Shown: positions 25,370 to 33,548, numbered from the stretch's first letter. The stretch is DNA of 64,000 bases from Chlorogloeopsis sp038404745 (GCF_038404745.2 NZ_JAYKTT020000002.1:238491-302490), one strand, 5' to 3'. Notes: generated from the sequence alone by a model not told the origin. Translations and numbers: made by a program.

Positions 25370-25588
25370 ATGACAGAGAAAATATCAACACTTCAGCAAG
25401 CACTTGATATTGTAGAAGCACTCGACCCAGAAGAACAAGCGATACTTGTTGATATTATTAGTAAGCGTTTGCGCCAACAGCGACGGAATGAGCTATTAAA
25501 AGAAGTTACACAAGCTAGGCAAGATTACCAACAAAGTAATGTCAAACGCGGTTCTGTCGCTGATTTGATGGCGGACTTGGACGAGTGA
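25370..25588 (+). CDS. RelB-like antitoxin
   Basis: The 72-residue acidic helical protein ('TLQQALDIVEALDPEEQAIL', 'GSVADLMADLDE') lies directly before a RelE-type toxin, which it overlaps by four bases. The frame opens at 25298, but ATG 25370 gives the usual family length. It would mask the toxin's active site. Confidence 0.7.
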   Translation: MTEKISTLQQALDIVEALDPEEQAILVDIISKRLRQQRRNELLKEVTQARQDYQQSNVKRGSVADLMADLDE

Positions 25589-25869
25589 AAAATTTAGTTT
25601 GGAGTACAGGTTTTGTACGTAAATTCAAACGTCTAACGAAGAAAAATCCACAATTGCGGTTCCAAATTGAAAAAGCATTACAATTGTTAGTTGAAGATCC
25701 TTTCGATTCAAGCTTGCGTACTCATCAGTTAAAGGGTGATTTAGAAGGAGTATGGTCTTGCTCGATAGATTACGATAATCGTATTTTATTTGAATTTGTT
25801 GAAAACCCAGATTCGGGAGAGGAAGAAATATTATTACTTACTCTCGGTTCGCATGATGACGTTTATTAG
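25585..25869 (+). CDS. RelE/YafQ-type mRNA interferase toxin
   Basis: The 94-residue protein starts at GTG 25585 and overlaps the antitoxin stop (GTGA). Family features are 'GFVRKFKRLTKKNPQLR', 'DPFDSSLRTHQLKGDLEGVWSCSID', 'RILFEFV' and the C-terminal 'LLTLGSHDDVY', where the His, Asp and Tyr correspond to catalytic positions in YafQ-like toxins. By family it cleaves mRNA at the ribosome. The pair looks complete. Confidence 0.8.
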   Translation: MKNLVWSTGFVRKFKRLTKKNPQLRFQIEKALQLLVEDPFDSSLRTHQLKGDLEGVWSCSIDYDNRILFEFVENPDSGEEEILLLTLGSHDDVY

Positions 25870-26249
25870 CAATAAAAGTAACTTTACTTAATCTTACTTC
25901 CAGTCTAATGTTTTTTTATAGTAGTGCGTGCGCTCGCTATCTGGTAAAGTTAGGAGTTGTTGCTCGCGAAGCGTGTGCAAAGCACTCTTGGTGTTTGTTT
26001 GTGGGTATGAGAGTAAATGCGATCATCTTCAGATCAATTAAGCAAGCGATCGCTTGTGAGTTGCAGATATGAGAGTAAATGCGATCGCTTTTTATATTTC
26101 CCTTTAGTGTTATGTGGCAATTTACTTGCAAAATATAATGAGAGTGCTTTGCACACACTTTGCGATCGCACTATCTGGCTTCAGGTAAAAACAGGCGATT
26201 ATAATCTCTGCTACGATTGGTTTTATACAGCCTATGTTAGCAATAGCTT
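25870..26249. repeat. Repeat-filled intergenic region with an 18-bp inverted pair
   Basis: GCGTGTGCAAAGCACTCT (25971-25988) and AGAGTGCTTTGCACACAC (26141-26158) match at 17 of 18 positions as inverted repeats around 152 bases. Between them is the HIP1-rich AATTAAGCAAGCGATCGCTT unit (26008-26092). No gene is supported. Confidence 0.65.
26162..26201. repeat. HIP1-bounded 40-bp module, copy 3
   Basis: GCGATCGCACTATCTGGCTT then CAGGTAAAAACAGGCGAT, with the right HIP1 site decayed. Confidence 0.6.
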
Positions 26250-26345
26250 ATGGAGCGAGTTACATTACCAGACGTTCTCACCCTTAAAGAAGCCTCCGAA
26301 TATTTGCGTTTACCGTGGAAGTTTAAATTAAGGGTAGAGCAATGA
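26250..26345 (+). pseudogene. Excisionase-type HTH fragment
   Basis: This 31-codon frame (MERVTLPDVLTLKEASEYLR, then LPWKFKLRVEQ) is the start of the helix-turn-helix excisionase family, cut off soon after the first helices. Its stop overlaps the start of the HicB-like gene by four bases (ATGA). In cyanobacteria such HTH proteins often precede toxin genes; here the remainder has been lost. Confidence 0.55.
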
Positions 26346-26572
26346 ACCATCGCTATAGTATGGTTATCCAATGGTCAGATGAAGATAACTGTTACTTAGT
26401 ACACTTACCGGAATTTCCTTGGCAGCAATTCCATACTCACGGTAAAACTTACGAAGAAGCTGCAAAACACGGACAGGAAGTGATTGAATCTCTGATTGAA
26501 TGGTATCAAGAGCAGGGAAAGCCTCTGCCAGAAGCAATTGCTTTGCCTCAAAAACCGTTAAAAGTCGCCTAA
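26342..26572 (+). CDS. HicB-like antitoxin domain protein
   Basis: The 76-residue protein has the HicB fold signature 'YSMVIQWSDEDNCYLVHLPEFP' and 'THGKTYEEAAKHGQEVIESLIEWYQEQG', with a short Pro-rich tail and no DNA-binding domain. No HicA toxin is adjacent; the upstream HTH fragment overlaps it. The function as a lone protein is unclear. Confidence 0.7.
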   Translation: MNHRYSMVIQWSDEDNCYLVHLPEFPWQQFHTHGKTYEEAAKHGQEVIESLIEWYQEQGKPLPEAIALPQKPLKVA

Positions 26573-26775
26573 AGCTTTGATGTTTTTCGCTTGGTAGTGA
26601 TGCGATCGCTTTTTATGTTTTCTGTAGTGGTATGTGGAAACGTAGTTGCAAAACATGGCGATCGCTATTTTTGGGTTGAGGTAAAAACAGGCGATCGCTG
26701 TTTGTTTATAGATTTGCAAGTAGTGCGATCGGATTCAGGTTAATTAAGCAAGTGATCGTCTAATCTAACTTATCT
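26573..26775. repeat. HIP1 repeat cluster, including 40-bp module copy 4
   Basis: GCGATCGCTTTTTATGTTTT (26602 on) repeats the sequence at 26083 on. The module GCGATCGCTATTTTTGGG ... AGGTAAAAACAGGCGATCGC lies at 26658-26698. A partial CGGATTCAGGTTAATTAAGC unit follows at 26727. Confidence 0.65.
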
Positions 26776-26778
26776 TTA

Positions 26779-27128
26779 CTACTGAATATTCAAAGCTTTT
26801 TTAAGAGCTGCTTGTACCGATACTAAATATATCTAATGGCAAAATACCTAACTGCCTTTGAAAAACCAACTCATTCACAGTAGGGATTTTATCGGTTCTG
26901 ATTAAAGAAGTCTTTTTCAATCCTGGTTTGTGCAAACTCTGGATGATTATCTGCAAGCAATACCCAAGTTTCATGCAACTCATTAACGGGAATTTTTGAG
27001 AAAATACCCAAAATAATAAATTCTTTTCGGTGGGCTGCCATCACAAGGGCTGATCTAAGTTTAGTAGAAGTTAAATCACTGAAAGGAAAACGAACTAGCC
27101 AGATTTCTAATGCTTGAGGCTTCGTCAT
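26779..27128 (-). pseudogene. PemK/MazF-like toxin with two frameshifts
   Basis: The first frame gives 'IWLVRFPFSDLTSTKLRSAL' to 'DNHPEFAQT', the start of a MazF/PemK-family RNase. An extra base near 26921 breaks it. The next frame gives 'GLKKTSLIRTDKIPTVNELV' to 'LPLDIFS', the family's middle part, and a second shift near 26812 is needed to reach 'VQAALKKALNIQ' and the stop at 26779. A non-functional toxin is likely. Its start overlaps the upstream antitoxin frame. Confidence 0.75.
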
Positions 27129-27306
27129 TATAAATATCTTCCTCTGGCTCGTTCCATTCTTGAAAACCTGTCTCTGCTAGTTGCATAATTGCGACTGTTT
27201 CGAGTTTTTCTTCAATAGCAACTATTAATCTCATAAGTTCTTCTATCGGTAACTGGAAAATCATATTCTTAATTTCTTCCACACTTGGAGTCGGAGTTGA
27301 AGCCAT
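27076..27306 (-). CDS. Antitoxin-like protein, copy 2, upstream of broken PemK/MazF toxin
   Basis: The 76-residue protein starts at ATG 27306 with GAGGA five bases upstream. 'QLPIEELMRLIVAIEEKLE' and 'GFQEWNEPEEDIYNDEA' match copy 1 at 24544-24744. It overlaps the toxin start by about 50 bases, so its C-terminus may have been extended by loss of the original stop. Together with the pseudogene it forms the remains of a MazEF-like module. Confidence 0.6.
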   Translation of the reverse strand: MASTPTPSVEEIKNMIFQLPIEELMRLIVAIEEKLETVAIMQLAETGFQEWNEPEEDIYNDEASSIRNLASSFSFQ

Positions 27307-27491
27307 ACATATCCTCGCTATCAAGTTATGCATCTATTATGAAAGATTTGGAATAAGCTGGGTGGCAAAATGGTTATCGTATCTACGGAACTTTGTTTGT
27401 TAAGATGAAACAAAATTAACAAAAAAATCATCAACACTTTTGATTTAGCCAACTTGGGAATAATTCAGAGTGTGAGGAGGATGGAAACTAT

Positions 27492-29078
27492 ATGCGGATT
27501 TTACTCGTCTATCCTATATTTCCCAAAACCTTTTGGTCATACGAAAAAATCCTAGCATTAGTAAATCGCAAAGTTTTGCTGCCACCCTTGGGTTTAGTGA
27601 CAGTAGCGGCGATTTTACCCCAGGAATGGGAATTTAAGCTTGTCGATCGCAATGTTCGCTCAGTGACAGAGGAAGAATGGGCATGGGCAGACTTGGTAAT
27701 TTTCTCGGCGATGATCGTGCAAAAGCAAGATTTGCTCGACCAAATTCGGGAAGCAAAAAAACGTGGTAAGTTGGTTGCTGTAGGTGGCCCCTATCCAACT
27801 TCTATGCCTGATGAACCAAAGGCAGCAGGGGCTGATTTTCTCATTCTTGATGAAGGGGAAATTACCCTGCCAATGTTTGTCGAAGCAGTTCAACGAGGTG
27901 AAACATCTGGAACTTTCCGCGCTACCGAAAAACCAGATGTGACAGCAACTCCAATTCCTCGCTTTGATTTACTAGATTTTGATGCCTACGACATGATGTC
28001 AATTCAATTTTCGCGTGGTTGTCCTTTCCAGTGCGAATTTTGTGACATTATTGTTTTGTATGGTCGCAAACCCCGTACCAAAACTCCTGCACAGCTTTTA
28101 GCAGAGTTAGATTATCTCTACGAGTTGGGTTGGCGGCGCGGTGTGTTCATGGTGGATGATAATTTTATCGGCAACAAACGCAATGTTAAGTTGTTGCTCA
28201 AAGAATTAAAAGTCTGGATGCAGCAACACAATTATCCTTTCCGATTTGACACCGAGGCTTCTGTTGATTTAGCGCAAGATTCAGAATTGATGGAGTTGAT
28301 GGTTGAGTCTGGTTTTGCAGCGGTGTTTTTGGGAATTGAAACACCAGATGAAGACAGTCTGCAACTGACGAAGAAGTTCCAAAATACGCGCAGTTCCCTC
28401 GTGGAAGCAGTGCAAACCATTATCAAAGCAGGTTTGCGCCCAATGGCAGGATTTATTATTGGCTTTGATGGTGAAAAAGCAGGTGCAGGCGATCGCATCG
28501 TCCGTTTTGCCGAACAAGCAGCGATTCCCTCAACAACTTTCGCGATGTTGCAAGCGTTACCAAATACAGCACTGTGGCATCGTCTCAATCAAGAAGGAAG
28601 ACTCAGGGATGGTAAAGACGGCAATATTAACCAAACCACTTTGATGAACTTTATCCCCACTCGCCCTCTAGAGGAAATTGCAAGAGAATATGTAGAGGCT
28701 TTTTGTAGTTTATATGATCCAGTACGCTACTTAGATCGTACTTATCGCTGTTTTCTAATGATGGGTACGCCAAAGTGGAAAGCACCTTTTAAAATGCCAG
28801 ATTGGGTTGTTGTGAAGGCACTGTTAATTGTAATTTGGCGACAAGGGATTAAACGAGAAACCAGATGGAAATTCTGGCATCACTTATTCAGTATCATCAA
28901 ACATAATCCAGGAGTTGCCGAGCATTACCTCGCTGTCTGTGCTCATAATGAACATTTTCTGGAGTATCGGCAAATTGTCCGCGAGCAAATTGAATCTCAG
29001 CTAGTGGAATATCTTGCCCAAGGTGTAGAAAAGCCTTATGTCTTAGAGCAGGAGAAAGCACAAGTGTATGCTAGTTAG
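27492..29078 (+). CDS. B12-binding radical SAM protein (DUF4070 type)
   Basis: The 528-residue protein has an N-terminal cobalamin-binding fold (residues 1-150, 'LLPPLGLVTVAAILP', 'LVAVGGPYPTSMPDEP'), a radical SAM barrel with the cluster motif C177-x3-C181-x2-C184 ('SRGCPFQCEFCD'), and a C-terminal DUF4070-like part (about 330-500). Class-B radical SAM methylases use cobalamin to methylate carbon centres; the hopanoid C-2 methylase HpnP has this architecture and is one possible identity. No hopanoid gene is nearby, so the substrate stays open. AGGAGG 11 bases upstream supports the start. Confidence 0.8.
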   Translation: MRILLVYPIFPKTFWSYEKILALVNRKVLLPPLGLVTVAAILPQEWEFKLVDRNVRSVTEEEWAWADLVIFSAMIVQKQDLLDQIREAKKRGKLVAVGGPYPTSMPDEPKAAGADFLILDEGEITLPMFVEAVQRGETSGTFRATEKPDVTATPIPRFDLLDFDAYDMMSIQFSRGCPFQCEFCDIIVLYGRKPRTKTPAQLLAELDYLYELGWRRGVFMVDDNFIGNKRNVKLLLKELKVWMQQHNYPFRFDTEASVDLAQDSELMELMVESGFAAVFLGIETPDEDSLQLTKKFQNTRSSLVEAVQTIIKAGLRPMAGFIIGFDGEKAGAGDRIVRFAEQAAIPSTTFAMLQALPNTALWHRLNQEGRLRDGKDGNINQTTLMNFIPTRPLEEIAREYVEAFCSLYDPVRYLDRTYRCFLMMGTPKWKAPFKMPDWVVVKALLIVIWRQGIKRETRWKFWHHLFSIIKHNPGVAEHYLAVCAHNEHFLEYRQIVREQIESQLVEYLAQGVEKPYVLEQEKAQVYAS

Positions 29079-29151
29079 GGATGGGAACTAATGATCGGGT
29101 ACTGGCAAGAGTTGCTTTTCAGATTGATTAGTTTCTTTGCCAGTCCATTGT

Positions 29152-29196
29152 AAAACGCAGAGGAGCGCTAAGGAAGCGCGGAGGTACGCAGAGTTT
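29152..29196. repeat. Palindromic repeat / possible terminator between convergent genes
   Basis: AAAACGCAGAGG and CGCAGAGTTTT flank a GCGCT-AAGGA-AGCGC hairpin. The ACGCAGAGG word is a common dispersed repeat in Nostocales. It lies between convergent genes. Confidence 0.45.
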
Positions 29197-29239
29197 TCTG
29201 AATTTGAATTGGCTGCTTAACTCACACACTCACGTATCT

Positions 29240-29683
29240 CTAATTCTTAAAAGGTTTAATCCAACCTTGTTGGAGCGCTGCATCAAGTGCGATCGCTGCG
29301 ATTGCAAACCACAACACGCTTTCTGTTGCCATTACGATTAATGGCAGAATCTTGCTGGCAAAAGTGACTCCGACATCGATCTGGGTTAATCCTCTTACCA
29401 AACCAAAGGCAAGCACCCCACCTGATTTGAGGTGTGGATTTTGATCTTGACGGATAATATAGCGGTAGGTAGCGCCAAATAAAAAGCCTGAGAAGGTTAC
29501 AAAACTAATACTCAACAAAAAACGCCAATCTAGCGACTTGATGTCTAAATCGCTCAGTGCTGAGAAATGCTCAGTTAAAACCAAACTATTGAGCAAAGAC
29601 GTAATTAGATAAGCTAAAAAAAGGCAGAAACCTCCTAAAACTCCTGCTTTCAAGGATTGTAAGCGTTCTGTCATCAAATCCAT
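29240..29683 (-). CDS. Conserved cyanobacterial membrane protein
   Basis: About 147 residues with four hydrophobic helices ('VLGGFCLFLAYLITSLLNSL', 'FLLSISFVTFSGFLFGATYR', 'GVLAFGLVRGLTQID', 'ILPLIVMATESVLWFAIAAI'). I do not recognise a functional domain. It is divergent from petN, which starts 109 bases away, so regulation might be shared. The frame opens at 29749, but Met at 29683 gives a more usual short cytosolic start. Confidence 0.6.
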   Translation of the reverse strand: MDLMTERLQSLKAGVLGGFCLFLAYLITSLLNSLVLTEHFSALSDLDIKSLDWRFLLSISFVTFSGFLFGATYRYIIRQDQNPHLKSGGVLAFGLVRGLTQIDVGVTFASKILPLIVMATESVLWFAIAAIALDAALQQGWIKPFKN

Positions 29684-29791
29684 GTTCGAGGTGTGGTTGA
29701 TTTTAGCTGGAAATTGCTTGAACTGACAAATCACAATTCCCAGTATCATAAATAATGGAGTAGTTTTGTAAATAAGTTTGAAAGTAGCACT

Positions 29792-29881
29792 ATGGCGATT
29801 CTGACACTAGGATGGGTTTCACTGTTGGTCGTTTTCACCTGGTCAATTGCAATGGTAGTTTGGGGACGCAACGGATTGTAG
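29792..29881 (+). CDS. petN: Cytochrome b6-f complex subunit PetN
   Basis: The 29-residue single-helix protein 'MAILTLGWVSLLVVFTWSIA' followed by 'MVVWGRNGL' matches the conserved PetN (subunit 8) sequence of cyanobacteria and chloroplasts. It is a small structural subunit of the thylakoid cytochrome b6-f complex, which links the photosystems. Such short genes are easily missed in ORF scans. The following small gene starts 7 bases after its stop. Confidence 0.95.
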   Translation: MAILTLGWVSLLVVFTWSIAMVVWGRNGL

Positions 29882-29888
29882 AGGTATC

Positions 29889-30050
29889 GTGGAAAGTCCA
29901 CTTTTGAGTATTTTGGCTCTGGTTGCTCTAGTACTGCTAGTAGTGGTTACTGGGGGAGTTGGTTATTTAACGCTAGCGGGTTGGCGCGATCGCCGTCTTC
30001 AAGAACAAGAAAAACGCGAACAGCGACGCCCAGTTTCTAAGCGACAGTGA
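29889..30050 (+). CDS. Small single-helix membrane protein downstream of petN
   Basis: A GTG at 29889 opens a 53-residue frame with one hydrophobic helix ('LSILALVALVLLVVVTGGVG') and a basic, charged tail ('GWRDRRLQEQEKRE'). The TATCG before GTG is a poor ribosome site, so translation may be coupled to petN 7 bases upstream. The function is unknown; the position suggests a thylakoid protein. A HIP1 core lies inside the coding sequence. Confidence 0.65.
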   Translation: MESPLLSILALVALVLLVVVTGGVGYLTLAGWRDRRLQEQEKREQRRPVSKRQ

Positions 30051-30067
30051 AAAATAATTGCAGTTAG

Positions 30068-30113
30068 GAGTTAAGAATTTTGAGTTATAAATTTAACTTT
30101 TAATTCTTAACTC
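30068..30113 (+). terminator. Possible terminator after the petN operon
   Basis: GAGTTAAGAATT (30068-30079) and AATTCTTAACTC (30102-30113) are perfect 12-base arms with a 22-base loop, followed by TCAATTTTG. It is AT-rich and may instead be a dispersed repeat. Confidence 0.45.
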
Positions 30114-30171
30114 TCAATTTTGAATATTTCGACAGTAGTTTACACCATCCAAAATCTAGAATTGAAACATA

Positions 30172-30357
30172 TCAAGACCTTGATTGCCTGTGATAATACT
30201 CGGAAATTAATGCCACCGACACCGCCAAGCCAGTAATGGCTAATGCTACTAATGGATTTTGACCTTGACTAACAGCAAAGGATGTGACGATACCAGCACC
30301 CAAGGCAGCAGTAACTGTAGCAGAAAGCCAATCATACTGGGAATTTCGATTGTACAT
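30172..30357 (-). CDS. Small membrane protein, unknown
   Basis: 61 residues from Met 30357 (MYNRNSQYDWLSATVTAAL), with two hydrophobic segments ('AALGAGIVTSFAVS' and 'PLVALAITGLAVSVALI') and a basic end. The frame is open for 10 more codons upstream, but these look non-coding. It converges with the petN operon. No family recognised. Confidence 0.5.
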   Translation of the reverse strand: MYNRNSQYDWLSATVTAALGAGIVTSFAVSQGQNPLVALAITGLAVSVALISEYYHRQSRS

Positions 30358-30555
30358 AATTTGTTTTATTTGAGGGGTTTTTTCCAATCAAGGTGTTAGC
30401 TTACTCACAAAAGTAACACCATATTTTTGGTAATTTTCCCTTTTTATAAATATTGCAATTAAGCTTTACTTTTATTAACCTCAAAATCACTCAAAATACA
30501 GAACATCATCCTAATTTTGGATAGCAAATCTTTTTTGTGTTGACTGGGCATTCTC

Positions 30556-31095
30556 TTATTCATCGACTTTCTCAATATTCCCAGCTTTTACCCAACCTTC
30601 TTGTGTCCCATCTTCTAGTCTAATTTTTTGCCAAGCTTGATCACTGCTTTCCTCTAAAATAACCACTCTTTGGTTAAAACCGACTCCACCCACACGTTCT
30701 GCATCTGCTGTGGGTTCCTTTCGTAGCGTCAAGCCTTGCTGCCAAGTCACACGTGCTTGGTAAGCACCCGATGGCAATGGTTTTGTTGATTCTTCTGGTT
30801 TTGGAGATTTCTCTGTCTTGAGTTCTTCTTGGGCTTTTTCTGTGGAATTGGAGCTTGTAGAAGTAGACTCTTGTATAAAGGCGCTAGAGGAAGTCTTGGC
30901 TGTATCTTTCGATGTTTGCTCCTTAGGTTTTGGAGCTTGCGCTTTCACTGCGGGTTTATCATTAGCGTAAATCGGTTTTGCAGGCGGTACGGAAACTCGA
31001 TTCATTAAATACAGTGCCGTTGCAATTCCGCCACCAATTAAAATAGCGATCGCCAAGGAAAAACCAAGTAAAAATTTTAATATTCCAACTAGCAT
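30556..31095 (-). CDS. Membrane-anchored SH3-domain protein
   Basis: The 179-residue protein starts with a transmembrane helix (residues 4-30), then has a low-complexity Lys/Ser/Thr/Glu/Pro linker (35-110) and a C-terminal bacterial SH3 domain (115-175: 'YQARVTWQQGLTLRKEPTAD', 'WQKIRLEDGTQEGWVKAGNI'). By family, such domains bind peptidoglycan or peptides in the periplasm. It follows the Ycf46-like gene on the same strand with a 159-base gap. Confidence 0.75.
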   Translation of the reverse strand: MLVGILKFLLGFSLAIAILIGGGIATALYLMNRVSVPPAKPIYANDKPAVKAQAPKPKEQTSKDTAKTSSSAFIQESTSTSSNSTEKAQEELKTEKSPKPEESTKPLPSGAYQARVTWQQGLTLRKEPTADAERVGGVGFNQRVVILEESSDQAWQKIRLEDGTQEGWVKAGNIEKVDE

Positions 31096-31254
31096 ATTTA
31101 CAACTTTAGGATCATTAAAGATAGAAAATAGGAATTATGACTATTGTAGAGGCGCTTTTAGTTTTGCCTCTAAAGAAGTTCAAAGTTATGATGTGAGCTT
31201 CATAACTCTTAACTTTGAGCTTCATAACTCACTATTTTCTTTAGTATTGAAGCC

Positions 31255-32796
31255 TTAGCGTAGCTTACCAAAGGCATCGCTCAAGGGGCTGTGTTTTGAT
31301 GCCAAACGCGCTCTCCCAGCCGCAGCCCATTCTTGCAATTTTTGAATTTGTTCTGTGGCAGTACGTGCCAGAGGAATGATTTGACTGGCGGCTTCTAAAA
31401 TATCATCGGTAGAAAAGTCGCGGTTTTGACTAAAGCCGATGTGCATAGCTTCAATTAAAGTTTGTTCAATTTCTGCTCCAGAAAAATCGGGTGTTTCATA
31501 TGCTAATCTGTCGATGTCGTAGGTTTTCAAGTTATGTGGACGTAGTCGCGACAAATGCACATTGAAAATAGCTTTGCGTTCATCCTGGGTGGGCAATCCG
31601 ACAAAGAAAATTTCATCAAATCGTCCTTTGCGGAGCATTTCTGGTGGTAAGGCTTGGATATCGTTGGCGGTAGCAACAACAAACACAGGTGAAGTTTTTT
31701 CTGCTAGCCAGGTGATAAAAGTACCAAAAACTCGGCTAGTAGTTCCGGCATCACCTTTGCTACCAAGCCCAGAAAACGCTTTGTCTATTTCATCTATCCA
31801 CAATACACACGGAGCCAGAGCTTCGGCAACTTGGATCATTTGCCGCGTTCGTGATTCCGATTCACCCACCAAACCCCCAAATAATCGTCCCACATCAAGA
31901 CGGAGTAGAGGTAAATGCCAGTGATGGGCGATCGCTTTTGCTGTTAGTGATTTTCCTGTACCTTGAATACCTACCAACAGCAAACCACGGGGGTGGGGTA
32001 AACCATACTGTCGCGCTCGATCGCTAAAAGCACCTCCCCGCCGCAGTAACCAATCTTTGAGGTTATCTAGCCCACCTATATCAGAAATTTGCTCGGTAGC
32101 AGGGTGAAAATCAAGAATTTGGGTTTGACGGATCGTTTGGCGCTTTTCTTCCAAAACTAAATCGACATCTTCTGGTAGTAATTCGCCGTGGGTTGCGATC
32201 GCTCGTGCCAAAACGCGGCGAATACGCTCCATACTTAACCCTTGACAAGAGCGCACCAAATCATCCAAAAATTTTCCAGAAGGAGAATGCCCTGTCGCCA
32301 GCAACAAGCGCTCTAATTCCGCTCTAATTTCGCCAGCACTGGGTAAAGGGAATTCTACAACCGTCAAAACTTCCGTTAAATCGTCAGGAATGGCAATGCG
32401 GGGTGACAACAGGACAATATTTTTTGGTTGCGACTTGAGCAGTCGTGCCAAGTTGCGGAGTTTACGGGAAATTGCCACATCTTCCAAAAATCGATGATAA
32501 TCCCGCAATATAAACACTCCTGGTGCAGATGCGGGTACTTTTTCAACTAATTCTAAAGCTTGCAAAGGGTTACGCTGCCCAAACCCTGCATCATTGGGAT
32601 TGCCCTGGTAACCATCCACAAAATCCCAAGTATAGACTGGGCGATTACCCTGATTAGCTGCTTCTTCTTTAATAGCAGCCTCCACCCGTTCCTCTTCATA
32701 AGTGGGAATGTAAATAAGGGGGTAGCGAGCACGCAGCAGCAGTTTAAACTCATCCCGAAAGGTCGTAGACCTGCTATTTTCAAAGCTTCTGGTCAT
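31255..32796 (-). CDS. Ycf46-like AAA+ ATPase
   Basis: The 513-residue protein starts with a degenerate AAA region ('FKLLLRARYPLIYIPTYEEERV') and ends with a full AAA+ module: Walker A 'GIQGTGKSLTAKAI' near 275, Walker B 'CVLWIDEIDKAFSGL' near 333, and sensor and arginine-finger regions ('VATAND', 'RKGRFDEIFFVGLP'). The layout matches Ycf46, a conserved protein of cyanobacteria and algal plastids that has been linked to inorganic carbon use and photosynthesis. It appears intact and single-copy here. Confidence 0.85.
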   Translation of the reverse strand: MTRSFENSRSTTFRDEFKLLLRARYPLIYIPTYEEERVEAAIKEEAANQGNRPVYTWDFVDGYQGNPNDAGFGQRNPLQALELVEKVPASAPGVFILRDYHRFLEDVAISRKLRNLARLLKSQPKNIVLLSPRIAIPDDLTEVLTVVEFPLPSAGEIRAELERLLLATGHSPSGKFLDDLVRSCQGLSMERIRRVLARAIATHGELLPEDVDLVLEEKRQTIRQTQILDFHPATEQISDIGGLDNLKDWLLRRGGAFSDRARQYGLPHPRGLLLVGIQGTGKSLTAKAIAHHWHLPLLRLDVGRLFGGLVGESESRTRQMIQVAEALAPCVLWIDEIDKAFSGLGSKGDAGTTSRVFGTFITWLAEKTSPVFVVATANDIQALPPEMLRKGRFDEIFFVGLPTQDERKAIFNVHLSRLRPHNLKTYDIDRLAYETPDFSGAEIEQTLIEAMHIGFSQNRDFSTDDILEAASQIIPLARTATEQIQKLQEWAAAGRARLASKHSPLSDAFGKLR

Positions 32797-33275
32797 TACT
32801 ATACCTTTTTATACTATTAGCGTAATAATTTAGGTTTTTTGTTAATGGAAAATATAAACTAAATTTATTTTTATTCGTACTATTTTATCTACTATTCCTG
32901 TTACAACTACTTCCTTACCATATCAATTATCCACTGTGGGAAGTTAATTGCTTCAGATGAGGCATTCAACCACTACTAAAGATATTGATCCATCTACTCT
33001 AGAGCGTGGCTTTTTTGGCTAACAGGCAACATTCTACTAGTTTTGATGCCCATATTGTCCAAAATTGAGGGGATAGCTGGCATTCTTGCTGTTGGGGCAA
33101 TCTAGCCGATAAGGTAGCCAAAAAAAAGGCGATCGCCACTGTCACAGTTGACATAGTACCAATATTGATACTATGCTTAAATCAAGCTCAAGTGTTAAGT
33201 AAAACCAGGTTGTTTTATATGTCATTTTTGTAGAAATCTTCTACTTATTTTGATAACAGCTTGGTATAAAAATTT
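32797..33275. other. Intergenic region without a supported gene
   Basis: These 479 bases contain stop-rich AT DNA and one partial HIP1 site near 33129. Divergent promoters of the ycf46-like and HicA-like genes should lie here; none can be assigned. Confidence 0.5.
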
Positions 33276-33548
33276 ATGGCTCAAATTGAAAAACTCCTTG
33301 CTCAAATTGAGAACAATCCTAAGGATGTAAAGTTTACTGATTTAGTAAAGGTTTGTAATCATTATTTTGGAGAGCCTAGACAGCAAGGAACGAGTCACTG
33401 TATCTATAAAACCCCTTGGGCTGGAGATCCACGCGTCAACATTCAAGAAAAGAATGGAAAAGCCAAGTTTTATCAGGTTAAACAGGTTTTGGAGGCAATA
33501 AAAAAACTTAAGGAAATCGAAGAGGATGTGGAAGATGGTGAACTATGA
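33276..33548 (+). CDS. HicA-like toxin
   Basis: The 90-residue protein shows the HicA pattern: N-terminal helices, 'FTDLVKVCNHYFGEPRQQGTS', the active-site His in 'SHCIYKTPW', then a basic end. HicA toxins have a double-stranded-RNA-binding-like fold and cut mRNA. It overlaps the HicB-like gene by 14 bases. The charged C-terminal tail ('KEIEEDVEDGEL') is longer than in minimal HicA proteins. Confidence 0.75.
   Translation: MAQIEKLLAQIENNPKDVKFTDLVKVCNHYFGEPRQQGTSHCIYKTPWAGDPRVNIQEKNGKAKFYQVKQVLEAIKKLKEIEEDVEDGEL

Noticed and set aside
26017..26331. 104-codon frame across the HIP1 repeats
   Set aside because: It is composed of repeat DNA and has no family signature.
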